Below are positions 56,147 to 64,000 of a stretch of DNA of 64,000 bases, piece after piece; within the stretch, counting starts at the first letter, position 1; the number at the start of each line of letters is the position of its first letter. The notes beneath the pieces were generated by a model. That model made no database searches and had not been told where the DNA came from. It saw only the letters and a program-made list of their open reading frames with translations. Where the stretch lies: assembly GCF_002632485.1 (NCBI RefSeq), contig NZ_NIBU01000009.1, positions 58,826-122,825 on the forward strand, written 5' to 3'. Source of the stretch: Xenorhabdus innexi. Lineage in GTDB: Bacteria > Pseudomonadota > Gammaproteobacteria > Enterobacterales > Enterobacteriaceae. Both the position numbers and the translations under genes were made by a program.

Positions 56147-56878
56147 TTACTGGGAAATAGTCATTGTTCCATCAGGCCTTATTTCTGCTATATACACCAC
56201 GTTCTTTGAACTAAGAGTAATGGCATGATAGTTATGTCTTCTTAATGGTGTTGGGTAACCCAGACGTTGTTCCTCCTGATATACTGACACTGACTTTCCC
56301 ACCAGATGCCATCTCAACATTTTAGTTTTCCATCTAGTAATATATTCAATATATGGACAAACTATATTAGCCCATGCGTCACAAACCCATGAATTATAAA
56401 ATGAAGGCTCATAAATATTATTTACTTTTGGAAGAGTTAAAGGATATTTAGGTAAATTAACTGTAACAAAGGCGTGATCATAAGGATCGTTTGATTCTAT
56501 ATAAAGTACATAAATGGATTGCGTTTCATTATTTTTATTTCTTTTATCATTAAAGGACCTTAAAATTTCCTGACGCCTCTGATTGGCTAAATAATAAAAT
56601 ACAGATATAGACAAATCACCACAATTTCCAACTAATTTTTCACCGGCATTGGATCTTGATAAAGCATATTGATGTATGTCTTTAATTAATTTCATTTCAT
56701 TAGTTTCATCCCGAAGTTTTTTAAATTTATATCCTTTTTCTATCATTGCATCCCGTGTATACATCACTCTTTTATGTTCGGGTAATTTGGAAATATCACG
56801 GTAATATTTGTTGGAAGTTTTACCTCGATAGATGCTCCTGGCATATTTAATTGCATCTTCTAAGATATTTTCAAGCAT
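56147..56878 (-). CDS. Predicted papain-like cysteine hydrolase, effector or toxin candidate
   Basis: The 243-residue protein has a Cys-His-Asp arrangement typical of papain-like or transglutaminase-like folds: Cys86 in GNCGDLS, His135 in DHAFV, and Asp167 in CDAWAN. Cys-G and D-x-W patterns of this kind recur in secreted bacterial proteases and deamidases. No signal peptide is present, so export would need a dedicated system, or the target is cytosolic. The N-terminal 80 residues are basic and helical. It is AT-rich, and a degraded paralogue lies directly upstream. GAGAAA precedes the start. Specific family and substrate unknown; the fold is inferred. Confidence 0.6.
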   Translation of the reverse strand: MLENILEDAIKYARSIYRGKTSNKYYRDISKLPEHKRVMYTRDAMIEKGYKFKKLRDETNEMKLIKDIHQYALSRSNAGEKLVGNCGDLSISVFYYLANQRRQEILRSFNDKRNKNNETQSIYVLYIESNDPYDHAFVTVNLPKYPLTLPKVNNIYEPSFYNSWVCDAWANIVCPYIEYITRWKTKMLRWHLVGKSVSVYQEEQRLGYPTPLRRHNYHAITLSSKNVVYIAEIRPDGTMTISQ

Positions 56879-56919
56879 AATTTATTTCTCTTTATAATTA
56901 AAAAACTGATGGTTGTAAA

Positions 56920-57299
56920 TTATAAATCGTCACACTTAAATATTTGATTACAGATTTTGACATTACCATCAGGTTCTATCACAGCTTGATACAGCACATG
57001 TTTTTCAGTGTTATCCATTATGCTTAATGTACTCTTATATAAAGGAGAGCCTATATCCATCTCTGATGGCATTTTTGGTGTAATACTTGAGGGGAAAGGT
57101 GCCCCTTCTATAGCCAAATATTTTCCACATGTTCCCTAATTAGTCATTTTATTTCTCTGTTTAAACAATTTTCTCTGGAATATCTATTTTTACGAGTTTC
57201 TGATTGATTGTTAATATTAAAATAAGCAATATTTGTCGTTTTACCTTTGAAGATTCTGTGAGAATGTTCAATTGCTTGATTTAAGATATGCTCAATCAT
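56920..57299 (-). pseudogene. Degraded paralogue of the adjacent papain-like gene
   Basis: An N-terminal fragment starts at ATG 57299 after GAGGG and runs 51 codons to TGA at 57146-57144. Its start MIEHILNQAI..KGKTTN mirrors MLENILEDAI..RGKTSN of the intact neighbour. A second open stretch (to 56920) ends with KHVLYQAVIEPDGNVKI, mirroring KNVVYIAEIRPDGTMTI near the neighbour's C-terminus. About 100 or more internal residues, including the His and Asp region, are missing, and a stop and frameshift separate the pieces. The stretch GTCGKYLAI between them may be a vestige of the GNCGDLSI nucleophile motif. It is therefore a pseudogene from tandem duplication. Confidence 0.75.
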
Positions 57300-57472
57300 T
57301 TTAATACCCTCATTATTATATTTTATTCATTTTATCTACACATGAATATTTTAAAGTGGTACTGTCTACTCTTTTTTAAAAAAGTGCAATCTATATATAA
57401 TCGGAATATATTAAAAGATAACTAATGAATAAAAACACTTTAATCTGATAAATATAAAAATAATAGATATAT

Positions 57473-57518
57473 AAAAAATCCCCCTTATCATCAATCAATT
57501 AAGAAAGCGATAAGAGGG
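57473..57518 (-). terminator. Terminator of dnaKJ
   Basis: On the minus strand CCCTCTTATC (57518-57509) pairs with GATAAGGGG (57489-57481) and a T run (the A run at 57473-57478) follows. It lies 33 bases after dnaJ. Confidence 0.85.
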
Positions 57519-57550
57519 AATTATTATCAGATATTTTGTAAAGTATTAAA

Positions 57551-58687
57551 TTACTTTGTCAAATCATCAAAAAATTTTTTCACACCATCAAGGAAGCTTT
57601 TGGAACGCGGGCTATTGGTTTCACCACTTTTTCCGCCAAAAGACTCACCCAGTTTACGCATCAGCTCTTTCTGTTCTTCGTTCAGTTTAACCGGTGTTTC
57701 TACCACAACACGGCACAGCAGGTCACCCTGAGCTCCGCCACGAACGGATTTCACACCTTTACCTTTCATGCGGAACAGTTTACCGGTCTGAGTTTCAGCT
57801 GGAATTTTCAGGCTGACACGGCCATCAAGAGTCGGAACTTCAATTTCGCCACCCAGTGCCGCAGTTGCAAAGTTGATTGGCACTTCGCAATAGAGGTTGC
57901 TGCCGTCACGTTCGAAGATATGGTGTGCTTTGACCTGAACCTGAACGTACAAATCACCCGCCGGAGCACCCTGTTCGCCAGCTTCACCTTCACCACTCAG
58001 GCGAACGCGGTCACCGGTATCAACACCTGCCGGGATTTTGACGGACAGTGTTTTGTATTTTTCAACACGACCGTGACCATGACATTTGTTGCAAGGATCT
58101 TTGATTATTTTTCCGTGGCCGTGGCACTGGGGGCAAGGCTGCTGAACAGTAAAGAAGCCCTGACGCATATGGACTTGACCAGCGCCGTGACAGGTAGAAC
58201 AGGTTTCCGGGCTGGTTCCGGCTTTAGCGCCGCTGCCATGACAGCTTTCACAGGATTCCAGTGTTGGGATGCGGATCTCTTTGGTCACACCACGGACAGC
58301 TTCTTCCAGTGTTAATTCCATGTTGTAGCGCAGGTCAGAACCACGGCTTGGACGCTGTTGACGACGACCGCCACCGAAAATATCTCCGAAAACGTCACCA
58401 AAGATATCGCTAAAGTCAGCACCACCACCGAAGCCGCCAGCTCCTCCGCCCATGCCACCTTGTTCAAAGGCCGCATGACCATACTGGTCATAAGCTGCGC
58501 GCTTCTGAGAGTCAGTCAGGATCTCGTAGGCTTCTTTAATTTCTTTAAATTTGCCTTCAGCTTCTTTATCACCCTGATTGCGGTCAGGATGAAATTTCAT
58601 TGCCAGTCGCTTATAGGCTTTTTTTATCTCTTTTTCATCAGCAGTCTTGGATACACCCAAAACCTCGTAGTAGTCTTTTTTTGCCAT
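57551..58687 (-). CDS. dnaJ: Chaperone DnaJ
   Basis: DnaJ (Hsp40) delivers unfolded clients to DnaK and stimulates its ATPase. The ATG at 58687 gives 378 residues (E. coli 376); the frame extends 23 codons without similarity. Domains in order: J domain with HPD (residues 33-35), Gly/Phe-rich linker (about 75-110), four CxxCxGxG zinc repeats (about 145-210), and C-terminal substrate domains. It follows dnaK by 106 bases containing hairpins. Confidence 0.98.
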   Translation of the reverse strand: MAKKDYYEVLGVSKTADEKEIKKAYKRLAMKFHPDRNQGDKEAEGKFKEIKEAYEILTDSQKRAAYDQYGHAAFEQGGMGGGAGGFGGGADFSDIFGDVFGDIFGGGRRQQRPSRGSDLRYNMELTLEEAVRGVTKEIRIPTLESCESCHGSGAKAGTSPETCSTCHGAGQVHMRQGFFTVQQPCPQCHGHGKIIKDPCNKCHGHGRVEKYKTLSVKIPAGVDTGDRVRLSGEGEAGEQGAPAGDLYVQVQVKAHHIFERDGSNLYCEVPINFATAALGGEIEVPTLDGRVSLKIPAETQTGKLFRMKGKGVKSVRGGAQGDLLCRVVVETPVKLNEEQKELMRKLGESFGGKSGETNSPRSKSFLDGVKKFFDDLTK

Positions 58688-58714
58688 CGTATTGTTTACC
58701 CCTAACACGCACAA

Positions 58715-58777
58715 ACGGGCGTAGAGTGTTACCTCAACGCCCGTGCTGGTTAACAAGTAACAGGCGTCCTGTTACTT
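58715..58777 (-). repeat. Two hairpins in the dnaK-dnaJ intercistronic region
   Basis: AAGTAACAGG (58755-58764) pairs perfectly with CCTGTTACTT (58768-58777) across CGT. ACGGGCGT (58715-58722) pairs with ACGCCCGT (58737-58744). Neither has a T run for the minus-strand transcript, so they likely affect mRNA stability or relative DnaK/DnaJ output. Confidence 0.6.
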
Positions 58778-58793
58778 TGCCCGCTAAGGGCTA

Positions 58794-60698
58794 TTATTTT
58801 TTGTCTTTAACTTCTTCGAATTCAGCGTCTACAACGTCGTCATCTTTCTTCGCGTTGCCTGCATCAGCTGCACCGGCCTGAGCCTGCTGTTGTGCGATTT
58901 CCAGAAGTTTCTTGGATGCTTCAACCAGAGCCTGAATTTTTGCTTCGATTTCAGCTTTGTCTTCGCCTTTCGCAGCAGTTTCCAGTTCAGAAACAGCTTT
59001 CTCGATAGCAGTTTTGTCATCAGCAGGCAGTTGCTCGCCAGCTTCCTCAACCTGCTTACGAGTACCGTGAACCAGTTGATCTGCCTGATTGCGGGTCTGA
59101 ACCAGCTCTTCGAACTTACGGTCAGCTTCTGCGTTAGCTTCTGCATCGCGTACCATCTGTTGGATCTCTTCTTCGTTCAGACCAGAAGATGCTTTGATGG
59201 TGATATTCTGTTCACGACCAGAGTTCTTGTCTTTCGCAGAAACGTGCAGGATACCGTCAGCATCGATATCGAAAGTAACTTCGATCTGCGGAGTACCGCG
59301 CATTGCTGGCTGAATACCATCCAGATTAAACTGACCCAGTGATTTGTTATCACCGGCACGCTTACGTTCACCTTGTAACACGTGGATGGTTACCGCAGAC
59401 TGGTTGTCTTCCGCAGTAGAGAACACCTGACTGTGTTTGGTTGGGATGGTGGTGTTCTTGGTGATCAGGGAAGTCATCACGCCGCCCATGGTTTCGATAC
59501 CCAGAGACAGTGGAGTTACGTCCAGCAGCAGAACGTCTTTCACATCACCTGCCAATACACCGCCCTGAACCGCAGCACCCATTGCAACTGCTTCATCCGG
59601 GTTCACGTCTTTACGTGGTTCTTTACCGAAGAAATCAGCAACAGCTTTCTGAACCATTGGCATACGAGTCTGACCACCAACCAGAATAACATCCTGAATG
59701 TCAGATACAGACAGGCCAGCGTCATTCAGTGCAACTTTCAGTGGCTCGATAGAGCGTTTTACCAGATCTTCAACCAGAGATTCCAGTTTCGCACGAGTTA
59801 CTTTAACGTTCATGTGCTTAGGACCGGTTGCATCTGCGGTGATGTATGGCAGATTCACGTCAGTCTGTTGAGCAGAAGACAGCTCGATTTTCGCTTTTTC
59901 TGCTGCTTCTTTCAGACGCTGCATAGCCAGTGGATCGTTACGCAGATCGATACCCTGGTCTTTCTTGAATTCATCAACCAGATAGTTGATCATGCGGCTG
60001 TCGAAGTCTTCACCACCTAAGTGAGTGTCACCGTTGGTTGCCAGAACTTCATAAGTTTTTTCGCCATCAACTTCGTCGATTTCGATGATAGAGATATCGA
60101 AAGTACCGCCACCCAAGTCGTAAACTGCAATAGTACGGTTACCAACTTCTTTATCCAGACCATAAGCCAGAGCTGCCGCAGTTGGTTCGTTAATGATACG
60201 TTTAACTTCCAGACCTGCGATACGGCCCGCATCTTTGGTTGCCTGACGCTGTGCATCGTTGAAATAAGCAGGAACCGTGATAACGGCTTCTGTTACTGGC
60301 TCACCCAGATAGTCTTCTGCGGTTTTCTTCATTTTTTTCAGGACTTCAGCAGAAACCTGAGGTGGTGCCATTTTCTGGCCTTTCACTTCCAACCATGCGT
60401 CACCGTTGTCTGCATTGGTGATTTTGTATGGCATGATAGCAACATCACGCTGAACTTCTTCGTCCGGAAAACGACGACCAATCAGACGCTTGATAGCGAA
60501 CAGGGTGTTTTGCGGGTTAGTAACAGCCTGACGTTTAGCTGGTTGACCAACCAGAGTTTCACCATCCTGAGTATATGCGATGATTGAAGGGGTTGTACGA
60601 TCACCTTCGCTGTTTTCAAGCACACGCGCCGTTGCGCCGTCCATAATTGCTACACAAGAGTTGGTAGTTCCCAAGTCGATACCAATGATTTTACCCAT
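58794..60698 (-). CDS. dnaK: Chaperone DnaK (Hsp70)
   Basis: DnaK is the Hsp70 chaperone that works with DnaJ and GrpE. The 634-residue protein (E. coli 638) begins [20 protein letters not shown] and has the Hsp70 signatures [13 protein letters not shown] and the linker [13 protein letters not shown]. The C-terminal substrate domain and charged tail ([16 protein letters not shown]) match E. coli. The start follows GGAGGCG. It is the first gene of dnaKJ. Confidence 0.98.
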   Translation of the reverse strand: MGKIIGIDLGTTNSCVAIMDGATARVLENSEGDRTTPSIIAYTQDGETLVGQPAKRQAVTNPQNTLFAIKRLIGRRFPDEEVQRDVAIMPYKITNADNGDAWLEVKGQKMAPPQVSAEVLKKMKKTAEDYLGEPVTEAVITVPAYFNDAQRQATKDAGRIAGLEVKRIINEPTAAALAYGLDKEVGNRTIAVYDLGGGTFDISIIEIDEVDGEKTYEVLATNGDTHLGGEDFDSRMINYLVDEFKKDQGIDLRNDPLAMQRLKEAAEKAKIELSSAQQTDVNLPYITADATGPKHMNVKVTRAKLESLVEDLVKRSIEPLKVALNDAGLSVSDIQDVILVGGQTRMPMVQKAVADFFGKEPRKDVNPDEAVAMGAAVQGGVLAGDVKDVLLLDVTPLSLGIETMGGVMTSLITKNTTIPTKHSQVFSTAEDNQSAVTIHVLQGERKRAGDNKSLGQFNLDGIQPAMRGTPQIEVTFDIDADGILHVSAKDKNSGREQNITIKASSGLNEEEIQQMVRDAEANAEADRKFEELVQTRNQADQLVHGTRKQVEEAGEQLPADDKTAIEKAVSELETAAKGEDKAEIEAKIQALVEASKKLLEIAQQQAQAGAADAGNAKKDDDVVDAEFEEVKDKK

Positions 60699-61049
60699 CT
60701 AAACGCCTCCACAAAGAATTCATATATTCGGTCAAGTTACTACGTTATATGAGGATGAATGTTTGCTTTTCAATGGCACTGTCTGCCAGAAATTCCTCAT
60801 TGTATGTTTTCAGCCGTTACTGAATGTCAGTAGTAACTGTAGTTGAGACTTAGATGGGGTCATTCATCCCAGCATCAAGGGGGGGGATTGAAAAAAAATT
60901 GAGATTTAATAAAAAAATTTTTCTGAGGGCATTGTGTAGTTCATGTCATCACATTATGATCCGCCGCCTTTTATGGTTTTCTGATGCAGAAAAACGCGAT
61001 GAAGGCCTTTTTTTAATATTTTATTTTAAGTTGTATTTCTAGGGGAAGT
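60699..61049. other. Divergent dnaK-satP intergenic region
   Basis: No gene is seen. It contains the dnaK sigma-32 promoter and about 140 bases of dnaK leader on the minus strand, then AT-rich sequence with T tracts ahead of satP. AGGGGAAGT is the satP ribosome site. Confidence 0.5.
60852..60879 (-). promoter_or_regulatory. Sigma-32 heat-shock promoter of dnaK
   Basis: On the minus strand, CTTGATG (60879-60873) and CCCCATCT (60859-60852) are separated by 13 bases. This matches the sigma-32 consensus CTTGAAA-N13-15-CCCCAT-N-T and is close to E. coli dnaK P1. Confidence 0.82.
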
Positions 61050-61622
61050 ATGAGTTCTAATCAATTGGCTAACCCAGGCCCATTAGGTTTGATGGGTTTT
61101 GGTATGACAACCATTTTGTTGAATCTGCACAATGCAGGTTTTTTCCCATTAACGTCTGTTATTTTAAGTATGGGAATTTTTTATGGTGGTTTGGCTCAGG
61201 TGCTGGCAGGCATCATTGAGTACAAGAAAGGAAATACGTTCGGTGCAACCGCATTCACTTCTTACGGTATGTTCTGGCTGAGCCTGATTGGTGTGCTGTT
61301 CCTGCCAACAATGGGGCTGGCGGAAGCAACAAGCCATGAGTTCCTTGGTGTTTATCTGGCACTGTGGGGTATTTTCACACTGTTCATGTTCTTTGGCACT
61401 CTGAAAGCTAACCGTGCTTTGCAGTTTATTTTCGGCAGCCTGACGTTGCTGTTTGCCCTGTTGGCAATTGGTAACATCACCGGTAATGCCAGCATCCTGA
61501 CGTTTGCCGGTTTCGAAGGTGTGATTTGTGGTGCAAGTGCTTTCTATCTGGCAATGGCTGAAGTTCTGAATGAACAGTATGGCCGTACTATTCTGCCGAT
61601 TGGTGAGAAAAAACACGCCTGA
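61050..61622 (+). CDS. satP: Acetate/succinate transporter SatP
   Basis: The 190-residue inner-membrane protein of the AceTr family (YaaH, E. coli 188) has six membrane segments and imports acetate and succinate by proton symport. The signature N-P-A/G-P-L-G-L (residues 7-13) is present as NPGPLGL, and MGFGMTTILLNLHN follows. It is next to dnaK as in E. coli. A bidirectional terminator follows. Confidence 0.95.
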   Translation: MSSNQLANPGPLGLMGFGMTTILLNLHNAGFFPLTSVILSMGIFYGGLAQVLAGIIEYKKGNTFGATAFTSYGMFWLSLIGVLFLPTMGLAEATSHEFLGVYLALWGIFTLFMFFGTLKANRALQFIFGSLTLLFALLAIGNITGNASILTFAGFEGVICGASAFYLAMAEVLNEQYGRTILPIGEKKHA

Positions 61623-61647
61623 TATCAGATTTAATTCGCTGATTCAC

Positions 61648-61685
61648 AAAAAACAGGATGCGTATTTTTATGCATCCTGTTTTTT
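61648..61685. terminator. Bidirectional terminator between satP and the MHS transporter
   Basis: AAAAAACAGGATGC (61648-61661) pairs with GCATCCTGTTTTTT (61672-61685) across a 10-base loop. T runs are present for both strands and the flanking genes converge. Confidence 0.92.
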
Positions 61686-61698
61686 ATTAATGATTTCT

Positions 61699-62988
61699 TT
61701 ATATTATCTGATTACCTGATATTTCTTTTTTACTCAGATGAAGCCCTAATAATACGCCCACGGCAGACAATACCAGCATGTAGTACGCCGGAGCTAATAT
61801 CGTATAGCGCATTAACAGGGTGATCACAATTGGTGTTAATCCGCCAAAAATGGCGTAGGCCAGATTGTATGAAAAAGAAATGCCACTGAATCGGACTTCC
61901 GGTGGATAACTGTGAACCATAATAAAAGGTACAGCACCGACCACACCGACTGAAAAACCTACCATCGCATAAGCACTGTACAACATGATGGGGTCATGGC
62001 TGATATTGTGATAGAAGAACCACGCGGTTGTGCCCAGTAATAAACTGCCTGCTAATAAGACCTTGCCAGCTCCCCATTTATCACATAAATGTCCGGTTAA
62101 TACGCAGCCAATAACGAGTGCCACAATTGCCAGACTATTGGCTTTCAGCGTCATTGATTGTTCAAGGTGGAAAACGGTCTGCATATAGGAGGGTGCCATC
62201 AGAATGACAACCACAATACCCGCTGAGAGAAGCCAGGTCAGTAACATGGAAACGGTAATTGCCCGTTTATGATTCTGAATGACGGATTTCAGGGGGAGCC
62301 CATCTGATAATGCTTTACGTGCCTGCATTTCCTTAAAGATTGGCGTTTCATGTAGCCAGCGACGCAGATACATGGCACACAAACCAAAGATGCCACCAAG
62401 GAAGAAAGGTAAACGCCACGCCCAGTTAAGCACTTCATGCCTGTTATAAAACGATGTAATGGCTGTTGCTATCAGAGAACCTAGCAAAATGCCGAGAGTC
62501 AGCCCGGCTGTCAGTATCCCGCAGGCAAACCCGATATGTTTATGGGGAACATGCTCTGCTACGAACACCCATGCACCGGGGACTTCACCACCAATTGCAG
62601 CGCCCTGCATAATTCGCATAAATAATAAAAGTAGCGGAGCCGCAATGCCGATTGTTTCGTAAGTCGGTAACATTCCTATAATTAATGTAGGTAAAGCCAT
62701 TAGCATGATGCTGAGAGAAAACATTCTTTTACGCCCGAACAGATCGCCAAAATGCGCCATGATAATCCCGCCTAAAGGGCGTGCCAGATAACCGGCCGCA
62801 AAAATACCAAAAGTCTGGAGTTGTCGGAGCCATTCAGGAATGTCAGCAGGGAAAAAAAGCTCTCCCAGCACGACAGCAAAAAAGACAAAGATAATAAAAT
62901 CATAAAACTCTAATGCACCGCCTAAGGCTGCCAGAGACAGAGTCTTATAATCCTGTTTGTTTAATGAACGAGTATGATGTTGTGACAT
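61699..62988 (-). CDS. MFS transporter, metabolite:H+ symporter (MHS) family
   Basis: The 429-residue protein (ATG 62988; the frame extends 21 codons upstream with no clear start) has twelve hydrophobic segments. The motif GALEFYDF in the first segment, RPLGGIIMAHFGDLFGRKR and the central EMQARKALSDGLPLKSV loop place it in the MHS family with ProP, ShiA and KgtP. Substrate cannot be read from the sequence; osmolyte or organic acid is likely. It is convergent with satP. Confidence 0.85.
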   Translation of the reverse strand: MSQHHTRSLNKQDYKTLSLAALGGALEFYDFIIFVFFAVVLGELFFPADIPEWLRQLQTFGIFAAGYLARPLGGIIMAHFGDLFGRKRMFSLSIMLMALPTLIIGMLPTYETIGIAAPLLLLFMRIMQGAAIGGEVPGAWVFVAEHVPHKHIGFACGILTAGLTLGILLGSLIATAITSFYNRHEVLNWAWRLPFFLGGIFGLCAMYLRRWLHETPIFKEMQARKALSDGLPLKSVIQNHKRAITVSMLLTWLLSAGIVVVILMAPSYMQTVFHLEQSMTLKANSLAIVALVIGCVLTGHLCDKWGAGKVLLAGSLLLGTTAWFFYHNISHDPIMLYSAYAMVGFSVGVVGAVPFIMVHSYPPEVRFSGISFSYNLAYAIFGGLTPIVITLLMRYTILAPAYYMLVLSAVGVLLGLHLSKKEISGNQII

Positions 62989-63329
62989 AAGATACCAGTT
63001 TATAGTTATAAAATGTTTTCTATATAAGGTTATATATCCTGTTGATTTCAATACGCAGCTAATGAAACGCCAATTTGAAACACAGTGAATATACTACTGA
63101 TTCTATCAGACTCTAATAAACCTAAAAGTAAATATTAAAATAAATTTAATCTATTGTTTTTTTAAGGTGGAGTAACACCAAATATTAGTGAATATTAACT
63201 TTCTATTTTTAGAGGTGGCCTAAGTTATTAAGTCTATTTAAATTTAGCATGGGTTTGTCACTATTATGAAATCTTATTTATTGCATTTATATATGAAAAA
63301 TTTATTTTTCCATATGAAAGGTTTAAAAC
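62989..63329. other. AT-rich intergenic region
   Basis: No gene is supported. The stretch is AT-rich with short runs and leads into the hairpin element. A 64-codon frame from 63266 crosses into the hairpins and has no protein-like features, so it is not called. Confidence 0.4.
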
Positions 63330-63453
63330 CACCGTCTTTAGACGGTGACTTTGACTTTAATTCTTTGACCTACGCGCGTTTACGAGGTGCGTGGTTCGAC
63401 GACTTTCAGTCGTCGGCACCGAAGTGCGCTAACCCACCTACTTCAGTAGGTGG
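63330..63453. mobile_element. Hairpin cluster resembling a non-autonomous IS200/IS605-type element
   Basis: Three hairpins occur in order: CACCGTC/GACGGTG (63330-63336/63341-63347, loop TTTA), CGACGACT/AGTCGTCG (63397-63404/63408-63415) and CCACCTAC/GTAGGTGG (63434-63441/63446-63453, loop TTCA). Subterminal hairpins at both ends without a transposase gene, no inverted terminal repeats, and TTTAA just left of the first hairpin fit IS200/IS605 derivatives. No TnpA or TnpB gene is present. This is inference from structure. Confidence 0.5.
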
Positions 63454-63614
63454 TAGTTAAGTAATATAATAAAATGATATTTAACTTGTAATCATCTGCG
63501 CTATTATTAAAGTAATTAATTTTTTCTGGCGATTTTTCTATTTTTGACCTGACTGAATGATATTGTAAATTCATTAAGAAAGATATTATGTTTTATAAAT
63601 TAGAGGGTGATGTT

Positions 63615-63917
63615 ATGAGTAAAATAAAAGAAAATGAAATACAACTAAAAATTATTGAAGATTTCAGGAGAAATACTGCTGATAACTTTGAAGAAAAAGA
63701 TATTAATGAAGCCGTGACGAAATTATTCCCTGTATGGTCTAATAAATATGAAGCTAGATGTACTGTAGCAGGTGCACTTATTTATACACGATTTACTGTT
63801 AAAATGGTTTCTGATGGAAAGTATTTTGCAGCAAATGGGTTTGGACTTAACTCTGTTGGAATGGGCCAGACCATGGGTTATGTTTATACAAATAATTTAG
63901 ATGAAGTGGTCAATTAA
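63615..63917 (+). CDS. Truncated VapA/VapB-like virulence-associated protein
   Basis: The 100-residue product starts at ATG 63615 (GAGGGTGA seven bases upstream; a further ATG lies at 63588). The segment RFTVKMVSDGKYFAANGFGLNSVGMGQTMGYVYTNNLDEVV (given by position: about residues 59-99) resembles the Rhodococcus Vap beta-barrel (x-D-G-K-x-F-x-A-N-G and G-x-x-x-T-x-D-L). Vap proteins need another 50-60 residues that are absent here. The frame ends where the sequence of an IS3-type transposase begins on the other strand, so the gene was probably cut by insertion. Family assignment is from memory of the motif. Confidence 0.5.
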   Translation: MSKIKENEIQLKIIEDFRRNTADNFEEKDINEAVTKLFPVWSNKYEARCTVAGALIYTRFTVKMVSDGKYFAANGFGLNSVGMGQTMGYVYTNNLDEVVN

Positions 63918-64000
63918 AATTGGTCACAACCTTAGCACTTTTCCAAAATAATCGTTCTGATTCATTTGGCGTGAGCCCATTGTTATACCAATGGGGGCGG
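63910..64000 (-). CDS. IS3-family transposase, C-terminal end (cut by window edge)
   Basis: The minus strand encodes R-P-H-W-Y-N-N-G-L-T-P-N-E-S-E and then runs 15 more residues to a TGA at 63912-63910. The R-P-H-x-Y-N-x-G-L-T-P pattern followed by F-W-K is the C-terminal signature of IS3-family integrase-type transposases. Only about 30 codons lie inside the window. The IS end should lie near 63895-63912. Confidence 0.65.
   Translation of the reverse strand, partial: RPHWYNNGLTPNESERLFWKSAKVVTNFN

Noticed and set aside
63266..63460. A 64-codon frame across the hairpin element
   Set aside because: Most of it is hairpin sequence and its composition does not look like a protein.

Overview
The window is a 64 kb chromosomal segment of an entomopathogenic enterobacterium of the Morganellaceae, most likely Xenorhabdus (Photorhabdus is the main alternative). 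The evidence is an enterobacterial core gene order close to that of the E. coli 99-1 minute region (prfC-osmY-yjjUV-deoCABD and, inverted, carBA-dapB-ispH-fkpB-lspA-ileS-ribF-rpsT-nhaRA-dnaJK-satP), moderate-to-low GC, an mrp/mrx-type fimbrial operon without an adjacent recombinase gene, and several AT-rich accessory islands. The genus call rests on remembered family resemblance and synteny, not on a database search.

Layout. Positions 1 to about 15.6 kb are the right end of a lambda-like siphovirus prophage: a small AT-rich cargo block (partial unknown ORF, GNAT-like protein, lipoprotein), then tape measure, gpM, gpL, gpK, gpI, gpJ, a downstream tail protein, a tail fibre and a convergent tail-collar protein. 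The prophage abuts the 5' end of prfC. From 15.7 to 26.7 kb comes core sequence: prfC, a one-domain OsmY-like protein, yjjU, yjjV, a CNT nucleoside transporter and the deoCABD operon. Together the transporter and Deo enzymes import and catabolise nucleosides, and CRP-like sites precede both units. From 27.2 to 33.7 kb lies a chaperone-usher fimbrial operon (pilin, usher, chaperone, minor pilin, adhesin, MrpJ-like regulator). At 34-35.3 kb is a lone alpha-oxoamine synthase that most resembles serine palmitoyltransferase. carB, carA and dapB follow on the minus strand, then a divergent LysR/LysE-type pair.

The most unusual island is 43.2-46.8 kb: five tandem, diverged GNAT-like paralogues sharing a conserved short N-terminal segment and, in four of five, a C-terminal cysteine. 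After the ispH-ribF block, rpsT and nhaRA, a second island (55.9-57.4 kb) carries a predicted papain-like Cys/His/Asp protein and the remains of a degraded paralogue beside it. dnaKJ with a recognisable sigma-32 promoter, satP and an MHS-family transporter follow. The right edge (63.2-64 kb) holds a set of hairpins resembling a non-autonomous IS200/IS605-type element, a Vap-like virulence protein that appears cut short, and the 3' end of an IS3-type transposase.

Start codons were chosen by Shine-Dalgarno spacing and remembered family length; several differ from the longest open frame. No searches could be run, so family names are from motif recognition.
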